20,172 bases of DNA from Candidatus Corynebacterium faecipullorum (GTDB taxonomy: Bacteria; Actinomycetota; Actinomycetes; Mycobacteriales; Mycobacteriaceae), in the NCBI GenBank assembly GCA_019114925.1, contig DXEO01000040.1:1-20172 (forward strand), given 5' to 3'. The translations under genes were made by a program, and so were the position numbers. A model generated the notes under the pieces. That model was not told the origin of the DNA, did not search any database, and worked only from the letters and a program-made list of their open reading frames with translations. Numbering within the stretch: the stretch's first letter is position 1; every line of letters begins with the position of its first letter. Below, in pieces: positions 1-6,167 of this stretch.

Positions 1-1292
1 TGACTCCCCTACAGCAGGCCGAGTCATTAGCTGATGGGACAACTATCTTAGGGTTTCCTGGTGGCCTGAAATGGGTCGCCCGTCATGATTTGAGTAGGTA
101 CCAGCCGCGGCGTTCTTTCGCTGATGTCTGCATCAACGCCCCCTTCCGTTCGCTGGCCAATTGGCGCCACGAACACTTCTTTGAAGACCACCCAGAAGGC
201 ACGCTCATCACCGACAAGGTGGACACCCGCATCCCCACGGGGGCAGTGGAATCGATTTTTGCCTACCGGCAGCAGCAGCTCATTGAGGACTTTCGCTTTG
301 CTCAGCGGCTGGGTGCTCTCAACGCCGAGTCCTGCACAATCGCAATAACTGGTACGCACGGCACAATAGGCACTGCCGTGGCCGCACAACTCGGCACCTT
401 GGGGCACACCGTCATTCCGCTCGTGCGCTCAAACCCAGGAGCCGGCGAGCGCCTGTGGCGGCCTACTTTGCCCGCCAAAGACTTGCTGGACGGCGTTGAT
501 ATCCTCATCCACCTAGCCGGCGAGCCGATTTTCGGGCGTTTTAATACCGCGCACAAGGAAGCTATTCGGGATTCACGCGTGGGCCCTACTCACCTTCTGG
601 CGCAGTTGGCGGCCGAAACACCCTCCGTGACCGCGATGGTCTGTGCTTCCGCTATCGGTATCTACGGTCCGGACCGCGGCGATGAAGAACTGACCGAAGA
701 CTCAGAGCGCGGTGAAGGCTTTCTGGCTGATGTCGTGGCGGCGTGGGAGGATGCCTGCACACCGGCACGTGAAGCCGGAAAACGAGTGGTCAACCTGCGT
801 ACCGGCATCGTGCAATCTGCCAACGCGGGAATCCTGCCGCTGCTGCGGGCGCTGTTTTCTACCGGACTGGGTGGCTCATTCGGCAAGGGCAACATGTGGA
901 ATAGCTGGGTTGCGCAAGATGATCTCTCAGATATGTTCGTCCGCGCCGGGCTCGACCCTGCCTGGAGCGGTGCCATCAACGCAGTCTCTCCCAACCCGGT
1001 GCTCAATCGCGATTATGTGGATGCCCTCGGCTCACTCCTTCACCGGCCGACCGTCATCCCCATTCCCAGTGTTGGTCCGGCGCTACTGCTGGGTAAGGAA
1101 GGCGCACGTGAGCTGGCACTGGCCAACCAAAAGGTCCTGCCCACGCGCGCGGAAGCGCTGGGCCACACCTTCCGCTACCCCGACATCGCTCCAGCGCTCG
1201 CCCACGAGCTCGGCGGTGAAAAACTCGTCGAGGCCCCCACCTGCGCACCCGATGCAGACGGCTCCGGTAGTGTCGGGGCCGGAAAAGATTAA
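1..1292 (+). CDS. SRPBCC-SDR fusion protein, TIGR01777-type epimerase-like (5' end outside window)
   Basis: The frame is open to the left edge, so the gene starts upstream. The TTG at position 90 falls inside the N-terminal domain and is not a credible start. The visible N-terminus (FPGGLKWVARHDL, then PF..W.HEHFF) matches the end of an SRPBCC/cyclase-dehydrase-like domain, which corynebacteria fuse to an SDR. The second part is an extended SDR: a nucleotide-binding TGTHGTIG loop encoded near 350-373, then HLAGEP, SAIGIYG and WNSWVAQDD motifs typical of TIGR01777 (SDR39U1-like) proteins. The substrate of this family is unknown; an NAD(P)-dependent sugar-nucleotide epimerase-like role is only inferred from the fold. 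A short Ser/Gly-rich tail follows the catalytic part. The next gene begins 28 bp downstream on the same strand, so co-transcription is plausible. Confidence 0.85.
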   Translation, partial: TPLQQAESLADGTTILGFPGGLKWVARHDLSRYQPRRSFADVCINAPFRSLANWRHEHFFEDHPEGTLITDKVDTRIPTGAVESIFAYRQQQLIEDFRFAQRLGALNAESCTIAITGTHGTIGTAVAAQLGTLGHTVIPLVRSNPGAGERLWRPTLPAKDLLDGVDILIHLAGEPIFGRFNTAHKEAIRDSRVGPTHLLAQLAAETPSVTAMVCASAIGIYGPDRGDEELTEDSERGEGFLADVVAAWEDACTPAREAGKRVVNLRTGIVQSANAGILPLLRALFSTGLGGSFGKGNMWNSWVAQDDLSDMFVRAGLDPAWSGAINAVSPNPVLNRDYVDALGSLLHRPTVIPIPSVGPALLLGKEGARELALANQKVLPTRAEALGHTFRYPDIAPALAHELGGEKLVEAPTCAPDADGSGSVGAGKD

Positions 1293-1320
1293 GAAAAATG
1301 TAGCGAAGTGAGTAGAAGAA

Positions 1321-1836
1321 TTGACGGACACCACTAACCATGACGACGCGCAGCAGCGCCAGCTGGAGCCTGACACGCCCATCGAAGAAGTCAGCCTCGA
1401 GCGCATAGCGGAAATCTTTGAGTCAGAGGGCTTGGAATACCGCATCGAAGAGCAGAAGACCCAGGACGGCCAAACGGTCAACCTCTTGCGCACCGGCTTC
1501 TCGAACGCCGCCATCGCCTTCCAGCTCGTTGGTTCCTCCCTCATCGTCGACTCCGTATGGCGCGGCTCTGTCCCCGCCTCCGAAGGCCCTGCGCTGCTGA
1601 TGCACATCAATGCATGGAACCAGGACCACTTCACGCCGACGTTCCGCTTCTTCGAGGCGCCAGACAACGCTTTGGCGGTCTCCGGTGCGCGCGATCTGGA
1701 CGTGACCCATGGTGCATCCCGCAACCAGCTCGGCGCGTTCGTTATGTCCACCCTGGATGCCGTATTGCAGTCCTTCGAGTGGATTGAACAGCAGTACCCG
1801 CAGCTCGTCACCTGGAAGGAGCACAACCATGACTAA
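1321..1836 (+). CDS. YbjN domain-containing protein, copy A
   Basis: This is a 171-aa cytosolic protein of the YbjN family (once called bacterial sensory transduction regulator; fold related to type III secretion chaperones; molecular role unknown). It starts at TTG, because an in-frame TGA lies four codons upstream and no ATG is available; the purine-rich stretch before it is a weak ribosome site. After an acidic N-terminus come VSLERIAEIF, RTGFSNAAIAF, VDSVWRG and RNQLGAFVMSTLDA, and it ends in PQLVTW. The last eight bases overlap the next gene. It resembles the third gene of the cluster (VS[IL][DE]R start, LGxF and PQxVTW end), and is the copy closest to the usual corynebacterial YbjN form. 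Confidence is high for the family, low for any function. Confidence 0.8.
   Translation: MTDTTNHDDAQQRQLEPDTPIEEVSLERIAEIFESEGLEYRIEEQKTQDGQTVNLLRTGFSNAAIAFQLVGSSLIVDSVWRGSVPASEGPALLMHINAWNQDHFTPTFRFFEAPDNALAVSGARDLDVTHGASRNQLGAFVMSTLDAVLQSFEWIEQQYPQLVTWKEHNHD
1816..1821 (+). promoter_or_regulatory. Shine-Dalgarno site of YbjN copy B, inside copy A
   Basis: AAGGAG sits seven bases before ATG 1829, within the last codons of the preceding gene. It fixes the start of copy B and implies that this gene is translated from the same transcript as copy A. Confidence 0.75.
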
Positions 1837-2350
1837 TCCGACAACGCCTACCGCCGAGAATCCTCACGCACTGCCGGAGGCCACGCTCGACCGCATCATC
1901 GAGGCGATGAAGACCTTCGACATCGAACTCGAGCCGGTCACCGGTCGCGACGACGCCGCTACTGCGAACCTCAACGGTCTGCCGTGCATGTTCGCCGTAC
2001 TGGAGAGCGTTGCCATCGTGCGTTGCGATGTACCAACGGACGTCAACTATGCCAAGGCTGATGCGGGACTCTTCCTCGCAGCTAACCAGATCAACTCCGT
2101 GGCTATGGGGGCACGCGCCGTCATCGCGGACTTCGATGGCATGCTGCTCGTACGCACCGAGGCTGACATTCCTTGCGCGGCCGGTATGACCGATGAACAA
2201 CTCGCGGCCGCACTGCGCGCCTCCGTGGACGGCGTCATCAACGCCCAGAACGCCATGGTCGCCGCCGCGGAAGAAATGGCTAAGCTTGGTTCCGAGTCTG
2301 CCGCGCAGGCGGGCGAGGGTGCCGAGGGCGCTCAGGGTGAGCAGCAGTGA
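1829..2350 (+). CDS. YbjN-like protein, copy B
   Basis: This predicted 173-aa protein starts at ATG 1829, chosen because AAGGAG lies seven bases upstream (1816-1821) and because the longer reading from 1709 would run through the preceding gene. Visible stretches are TLDRIIEAM, LNGLPCMFAVLES, IVRCDVPTDV, LAANQINS and a long C-terminal amphipathic region (INAQNAMVAAAEEMAKL) ending in a Gly/Glu/Gln-rich tail. It has no signal peptide or membrane segment. It aligns by eye with the fourth gene (LN.L...V...; NQ.NS / NEFNS; G.[NT][DE][DE]QL..AL; INAQ[NE]A), so it is the B-type member of an alternating A-B-A'-B' set. It overlaps its upstream neighbour by 8 nt and its downstream neighbour by 4 nt (GTGA), suggesting translational coupling. 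No function is known. Confidence 0.8.
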   Translation: MTNPTTPTAENPHALPEATLDRIIEAMKTFDIELEPVTGRDDAATANLNGLPCMFAVLESVAIVRCDVPTDVNYAKADAGLFLAANQINSVAMGARAVIADFDGMLLVRTEADIPCAAGMTDEQLAAALRASVDGVINAQNAMVAAAEEMAKLGSESAAQAGEGAEGAQGEQQ

Positions 2351-2871
2351 CCGATCTCCACGTGGTTGAGCCGGTCAGCATCGACCGGTTGGCGCAATTG
2401 TGCGAGCTTATCGACGCCGACTATGCGCTCATCGAAGCAACCCCCGAGCCAGAAGACGACGCTGACACTGGCGCCGACAGTGCCGATCCCGCCCGCCGCG
2501 TGCTGCAGACCGGTGTTCCACATATCGCGGTGCATTGTGAGCTCGACGCTGAAGGCGAGGTACTCAGTGCCTTCGCCTCGTGGGAGGGCACGCTTCCTCC
2601 ACACCTCGAGCCGGAAGTAGCCGCCGTGGTGGCGGAGCTGAACTGGGCTAGCGTAGCGCCAACGTTAAGCTACCTCGTGGAAGAGGATGCAAAGGGTAAC
2701 GCGGAGATCCACCTAGGCGCAAACCGCGCCATGGGCGTGGGCGAAGGCCTCTCCTTGGCGCAGCTCGGCCATTTCCTGCTAAGTTCACTGGCCAGCTTCG
2801 CTGAGATCTTCGACGTCGTGGCACAGCGCTTCCCGCAGGCCGTCACCTGGGATAAGGAGGAGCAAGCATGA
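2347..2871 (+). CDS. YbjN-like protein, copy A' (divergent)
   Basis: This predicted 174-aa acidic cytosolic protein starts at GTG 2347, whose last two bases are part of the TGA stop of the preceding gene. It aligns with the first gene of the cluster: VSIDRLAQLCELIDADYALIE against VSLERIAEIFESEGLEYRIEE, then VLQTGVPHIAV, ASWEGTLPP, APTLSYLVEE, LAQLGHFLLSSLASFAEIF, and a PQAVTW end. It has an inserted Asp/Glu/Ala-rich linker at about residues 33-48 that the first copy lacks, and it is clearly more diverged from a typical YbjN. The end carries the AAGGAGG ribosome site of the next gene. The function is unknown; duplication of an A-B gene pair is inferred. Confidence 0.75.
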   Translation: MTDLHVVEPVSIDRLAQLCELIDADYALIEATPEPEDDADTGADSADPARRVLQTGVPHIAVHCELDAEGEVLSAFASWEGTLPPHLEPEVAAVVAELNWASVAPTLSYLVEEDAKGNAEIHLGANRAMGVGEGLSLAQLGHFLLSSLASFAEIFDVVAQRFPQAVTWDKEEQA

Positions 2872-3398
2872 GCCAGGACTCAAACCAGAACCAGAATGCA
2901 TCCGCCAGTTCCGATCCTTTCGACATACTCTCCGGATCACCGCTGGCTACCGTCGGCCGGGACCGCGTGTTGAGCGTGCTCAACGGCGCCGAGCTGGATA
3001 TGGCAGCCACCGCGCACCCCGAGGATGCGACAACCGCAGTTGCCCGCCTCAACGACCTTGACTGGGTCATCTCAGTGGAAGAGGGCCTCGTGCGCATCGA
3101 GAGCGTGCTGTCCACACAGCTCGACGCGGACATGCTCCCCATCTTCCATGTCCTCTGCAACGAGTTCAATTCCGGTGCTTTCGATGGGCGCGCCCTCGTC
3201 GGGCTGGTCGAGGATGAGGTTGAGCTGCGCGGTGATGCGTGCTTCGTCACCACTGCTGGCCTGAACGAGGACCAGCTCTTTCACGCGCTCAACCTAGGCA
3301 TCATCAATGCGCAAGAAGCACTGCTGTCTGTTCTGGACGCGTTTAACGCCGCCGCCCGTGAGCTGGCCAGCGATGTTGATGGTACAGAGAGCGACTAG
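2868..3398 (+). CDS. YbjN-like protein, copy B' (divergent)
   Basis: This predicted 176-aa cytosolic protein has its ATG in a 4-nt ATGA overlap with the preceding stop, and AAGGAGG at 2854-2860 gives a strong, well-spaced ribosome site. The N-terminus is Gln/Asn/Ser-rich and probably disordered. The rest aligns with the second gene of the cluster: LNDLDWVISVEEG, CNEFNSGAFDGRALV, GLNEDQLFHALNLGIINAQEAL. There is no catalytic motif, signal peptide or membrane helix. It ends only 3 bp from the convergently transcribed PPK2-type gene, with no convincing terminator between. It is the last member of the four-gene run; its function is unknown. Confidence 0.75.
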   Translation: MSQDSNQNQNASASSDPFDILSGSPLATVGRDRVLSVLNGAELDMAATAHPEDATTAVARLNDLDWVISVEEGLVRIESVLSTQLDADMLPIFHVLCNEFNSGAFDGRALVGLVEDEVELRGDACFVTTAGLNEDQLFHALNLGIINAQEALLSVLDAFNAAARELASDVDGTESD

Positions 3399-3401
3399 CT
3401 C

Positions 3402-4256
3402 TTAGTCAGCGTCCTTAATGCGCTGGCGCTCGACTTCCGGATCAAAGTCGGGCGCCGGCCATTCCAGGTCAAGGTGGCGTAAGAGATCCACGATGAGAAA
3501 CTTCAGCGCCATCCGGGCGTACTTCTTGTTATCGGTAGGAATGACGTACCAAGGCGCGTAGTTTTCATCCGTGCGCTGAATAGCATCCTGGTAGGCCGCC
3601 ATGTATTTATCCCAATAAGCGCGCTCCCCCACATCAGCCGGGTCATATTTCCAGAACTTCTCTTCCCGCTCCGTGCGCTCCAGCAGATTCTCCTTCTGGG
3701 CTTCCTTGGACAGGTGAAGAAAGATTTTGATGACCTTGACTCCCCTGGCTGTTAATTGCAGCTCATAGTCGCGGATGGCCTCGATGCGCCGATCCACCTC
3801 TTCTTCATCCACCCACTCGTGCACGCGCTGAATGAGAACGTCCTCATAATGGGAGCGGTCGAAGGCCACGATTTGCCCCGGCTTCGGGTCGTGTTTGCGG
3901 ATGCGCCATAGAAAGTCGTGCTCTAGCTCCTCTTCGGTGGGTTTACCGAAGCCGACAGTCGTGGTTCCTTGGGGATCGAAAGTGCTCAACACGTGGCGGA
4001 TAGCGCCGCCCTTGCCCGAGGTATCCATGCCCTGCAGGACGATGAGCACCGCTGGGGCATCCTCAGCATAGCTGCGGCCGTTGGCAAAAAGTCGCTCCTG
4101 CAGCTCATAGAGCTCGTCATCGTACTTGGAAAAGCGGGCATCGAGCGCCGCTTTGTCGCCGTCGAAACCGGGAGTTGCCGAAGCATCGACCGAGTCAATC
4201 TGAAAATTCTTGCCAGCGCGCAGGGAGAGTGCATCCTCAATCTTGAATTTCGCCAT
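3402..4256 (-). CDS. ppk2: PPK2-family polyphosphate kinase / polyphosphate:nucleotide phosphotransferase
   Basis: This 284-aa protein belongs to the PPK2 family, which moves phosphate between inorganic polyphosphate and nucleotides. Walker A is GMDTSGKGG (residues 76-84) and Walker B with its Arg lid contact is FDRSHYED (132-139); EREEKFWKYDPAD and NYAPWYVIPTDNKKYAR are further family signatures. I start it at ATG 4256 because GGTGGAG lies just upstream; in-frame starts at 4268 and 4289 lack such a site, and the latter would overlap the TauE gene. It follows the TauE-like gene by 25 bp and may be the last gene of the run. One-domain PPK2 proteins differ in whether they use NDP or NMP, and the subclass cannot be fixed from sequence by eye. 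Confidence 0.9.
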   Translation of the reverse strand: MAKFKIEDALSLRAGKNFQIDSVDASATPGFDGDKAALDARFSKYDDELYELQERLFANGRSYAEDAPAVLIVLQGMDTSGKGGAIRHVLSTFDPQGTTTVGFGKPTEEELEHDFLWRIRKHDPKPGQIVAFDRSHYEDVLIQRVHEWVDEEEVDRRIEAIRDYELQLTARGVKVIKIFLHLSKEAQKENLLERTEREEKFWKYDPADVGERAYWDKYMAAYQDAIQRTDENYAPWYVIPTDNKKYARMALKFLIVDLLRHLDLEWPAPDFDPEVERQRIKDAD

Positions 4257-4281
4257 GGACTCCACCATACCGAGGCGCTGT

Positions 4282-5037
4282 TTAAGCACCCAGGGTGAAA
4301 AGGCCTCGCAGCAATGCGCTCAGCGCTCCTAGGCTGGCCAGCCACAGTGATAACTTATGGGCCTTGTCTCGAGAGACGCGCCCGGCAATCTTCTTTCCCA
4401 AGAGGATGCCAAGGCACATTCCGACCACCCCGCAGGGCCACACCAGCCAGTGCAAACCTTCAAAGCCACCGGAGCCCAGGAAAAACTTTGTCAATACAGA
4501 AGACAAACCGCCGATGAAGAAACAGGGCTGCAGGGTCGGCGCGAGTACCTCCTTGGGCCACCGAGCGGCCTGCGCATACACCGTGATGACCGGGCCAGCT
4601 ACGCCCGCGAGCGTGTTAGTGAACCCGCCCACGATACCCGCAGAGATGGCCGGGCCCGTGCCGCTCATCTGCGGGACGAACTTGCGGCCAAAGACCACCA
4701 CGGCCAGCGCAATCAACAAGGCGGCACCCACCAGAATCAACAATGCCGCGGTATCGATACGGGCGATGAGCAGCGCCGCTGGGATTGAGCCGAGGACCAT
4801 GAAGGGGCCGATGCGCAGCCACTTTCCCCAGTCCACGTTCTCACGCATCGAATAGGTCGTGAGGATGGCATTGAGGCAGGCCAAAACGTTGATGACCATA
4901 ATGCCTTCGACCGGCCCGAGGAAGAGCGTCAGGATAGGCCCACCAATGAGGCCCAGCCCCATGCCGGAGACTCGCTGCAGGCAAGAGCCAGCGATGACGG
5001 TAAGGAGGACAACGAGGGGTATTGCCAGTGCAGACAT
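4282..5037 (-). CDS. TauE/SafE-family anion permease
   Basis: This 251-aa integral membrane protein has about eight hydrophobic helices in two halves. The first half starts AIPLVVLLTVIAGSCLQRVSGMGLGLIGGP and the second half has the matching AGIVGGFTNTLAGVAGPVITVYAQ; the paired Gly/Pro-rich motifs (G.GLIGGP and GG..N.LAG..GP) are typical of the TauE/SafE family (sulfite, sulfoacetate or related organic anion exporters). Substrate cannot be told from this sequence. The start ATG 5037 has AAGGGG only 2-3 bases upstream, a short spacing. The gene begins 6 bp after the coaD stop, and no sulfur metabolism gene is nearby, so its placement is probably operonic hitch-hiking. Confidence 0.85.
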   Translation of the reverse strand: MSALAIPLVVLLTVIAGSCLQRVSGMGLGLIGGPILTLFLGPVEGIMVINVLACLNAILTTYSMRENVDWGKWLRIGPFMVLGSIPAALLIARIDTAALLILVGAALLIALAVVVFGRKFVPQMSGTGPAISAGIVGGFTNTLAGVAGPVITVYAQAARWPKEVLAPTLQPCFFIGGLSSVLTKFFLGSGGFEGLHWLVWPCGVVGMCLGILLGKKIAGRVSRDKAHKLSLWLASLGALSALLRGLFTLGA

Positions 5038-5043
5038 GTCCCC

Positions 5044-5520
5044 TTAGCCTCGGAAGCGTTCCATCACCGCGGCAGCCACATGCTCCGGGAACATACCCGT
5101 GACATCGCCGCCGTACTGTGCCACCTGCTTGCACAGCGAGGAGGAGATATAGCCGTATTTCTCATCCGTCAGCAAGAAGACCGTATCGATTCCGGAAAGG
5201 CGCCGGTTCATCTGCGCCATCGGCAGCTCATACTCATAGTCCAAGGAAGAGCGCAAGCCCTTCACAATCGTGTCTATGCCATGGGCACTGGTGTAATCCA
5301 CCAGCAATCCGCCCCACCAGTCCACCTCGATTTCTGGGGCGACGGTACGGCGAATGAGATCCACGCGCTCTTCTACGCTAAACAGCCCGGAAGGCTTGTC
5401 GGGGTTTCCCGTCACCAGCACCGTGACCTTGTCAAAGAGTTCACTGGCCCGATTAAAAACGTCGACGTGTCCCAGCGTGATGGGATCGAAAGAGCCGGGG
5501 CATACGGCATGAGTCGGCAT
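5044..5520 (-). CDS. coaD: Phosphopantetheine adenylyltransferase
   Basis: CoaD joins 4'-phosphopantetheine and ATP to dephospho-CoA, the fourth step of CoA synthesis. The 158-aa length is normal. The nucleotidyltransferase signature GSFDPITLGH (residues 9-18) supplies the HxGH-like ATP-binding site, GLRSSLDYEYE (88-98) matches the family substrate region, and YGYISSSLCKQVAQYGGD holds the conserved ISSS (125-128). The start ATG is supported by AGGAGG seven bases upstream, inside the end of rsmD; the gap to rsmD is 2 nt. The rsmD-coaD order is conserved in many bacteria. Translational coupling to rsmD is likely. Confidence 0.97.
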   Translation of the reverse strand: MPTHAVCPGSFDPITLGHVDVFNRASELFDKVTVLVTGNPDKPSGLFSVEERVDLIRRTVAPEIEVDWWGGLLVDYTSAHGIDTIVKGLRSSLDYEYELPMAQMNRRLSGIDTVFLLTDEKYGYISSSLCKQVAQYGGDVTGMFPEHVAAAVMERFRG

Positions 5521-5522
5521 AG

Positions 5523-6125
5523 CTAGTCCTCCTGGGTTCCAGTCGTATCGGTCTTCGAGCTTTCCGCGCTGCGGTGATAAATCGCCATATCAAAACGCGC
5601 GATGCCAAAGGTCCGCTTCTTCAGCTTCTGACCGGTGGGCTCAAAGCCATCTGGCCACTGTGTGTGCGGCGAGTCCACGTGGCGCTCGATGACGACTATG
5701 GCATCATCATCCAGCACCGGCTCGATGGCGGCGAGAAGCCCATCAACATCATCGAACTCATAGGGTGGATCCGCAAGCACCATGTCGAAATAACCGCGCG
5801 GTGCGGTGGCCAAATAGGACGAGGCTTTCATTTCTCGTACCTCAACGCGCGGGTGCTTCACCACCCCAATATTGTGGCGAATGACCTTCACGGCCGCGGG
5901 ATTGTTTTCCACGAGGACGACTTCCTCAGCGCCACGGCTAGCCGCCTCTAGGCCTAAAGCTCCGGAGCCAGCGAACAGATCCAGTACACGGGAATCGATG
6001 AACCACCAGCGCACATTCAACGATGAGAATAGGCCCTCGCGGGCACGGTCGGACGTGGGCCTCGTCCCGGCTTCGGGTACCTTAATGGTGCGCCCGCGGG
6101 CTTCTCCGGCGATGATTCTGGTCAT
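5523..6125 (-). CDS. rsmD: 16S rRNA (guanine(966)-N(2))-methyltransferase RsmD
   Basis: This 200-aa SAM-dependent methyltransferase modifies G966 of 16S rRNA in the assembling 30S subunit. The N-terminus MTRIIAGEARGR and RPTSDRAREGLFS are the usual RsmD opening; the SAM loop is DLFAGSGALGLEAASRG (about 49-65), and the N6/N2-methyltransferase motif IV is DPPY (119-122). A Ser/Thr-rich tail of some 15 residues follows the core. The start ATG has no good Shine-Dalgarno sequence but has TAGGGT exactly seven bases upstream, so a leaderless transcript from an internal promoter is possible. A 42-bp gap with a GC-rich hairpin separates it from recG. Confidence 0.95.
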   Translation of the reverse strand: MTRIIAGEARGRTIKVPEAGTRPTSDRAREGLFSSLNVRWWFIDSRVLDLFAGSGALGLEAASRGAEEVVLVENNPAAVKVIRHNIGVVKHPRVEVREMKASSYLATAPRGYFDMVLADPPYEFDDVDGLLAAIEPVLDDDAIVVIERHVDSPHTQWPDGFEPTGQKLKKRTFGIARFDMAIYHRSAESSKTDTTGTQED

Positions 6126-6132
6126 GGCTTAT

Positions 6133-6138
6133 ACCCTA
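6133..6138 (-). promoter_or_regulatory. Candidate -10 element of rsmD (leaderless)
   Basis: TAGGGT on the minus strand ends seven bases before the rsmD ATG, which would place the transcription start at the A of the start codon. It fits the loose corynebacterial TAnnnT consensus; there is no clear -35. Low confidence on its own, but it belongs to a series of similar sites in this window. Confidence 0.3.
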
Positions 6139-6141
6139 TCT

Positions 6142-6159
6142 CCCCGCAGCTTCCCGGGG
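6142..6159 (-). other. GC-rich hairpin between recG and rsmD
   Basis: CCCCG and CGGGG form a 5-bp perfect stem with an 8-base loop, just downstream of the recG stop (6168). No U-run follows on the minus strand, so it is not a classical intrinsic terminator. It might attenuate read-through or stabilise the recG 3' end. Confidence 0.3.
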
Positions 6160-6167
6160 CGACTACC

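Noticed and set aside
1083..1826. Minus-strand open frame of 247 codons opposite the SDR end and YbjN copy A
   Set aside because: It spans two well-supported genes and the gap between them; the Ser/Arg/Cys-rich product resembles no family.
3386..3410. Possible bidirectional terminator between the YbjN cluster and PPK2 gene (AGAGC/GCTCT and GACTA/TAGTC stems)
   Set aside because: The two 5-bp stems exclude each other, are AT-rich, lie over both stop codons and have no T-run on either strand.
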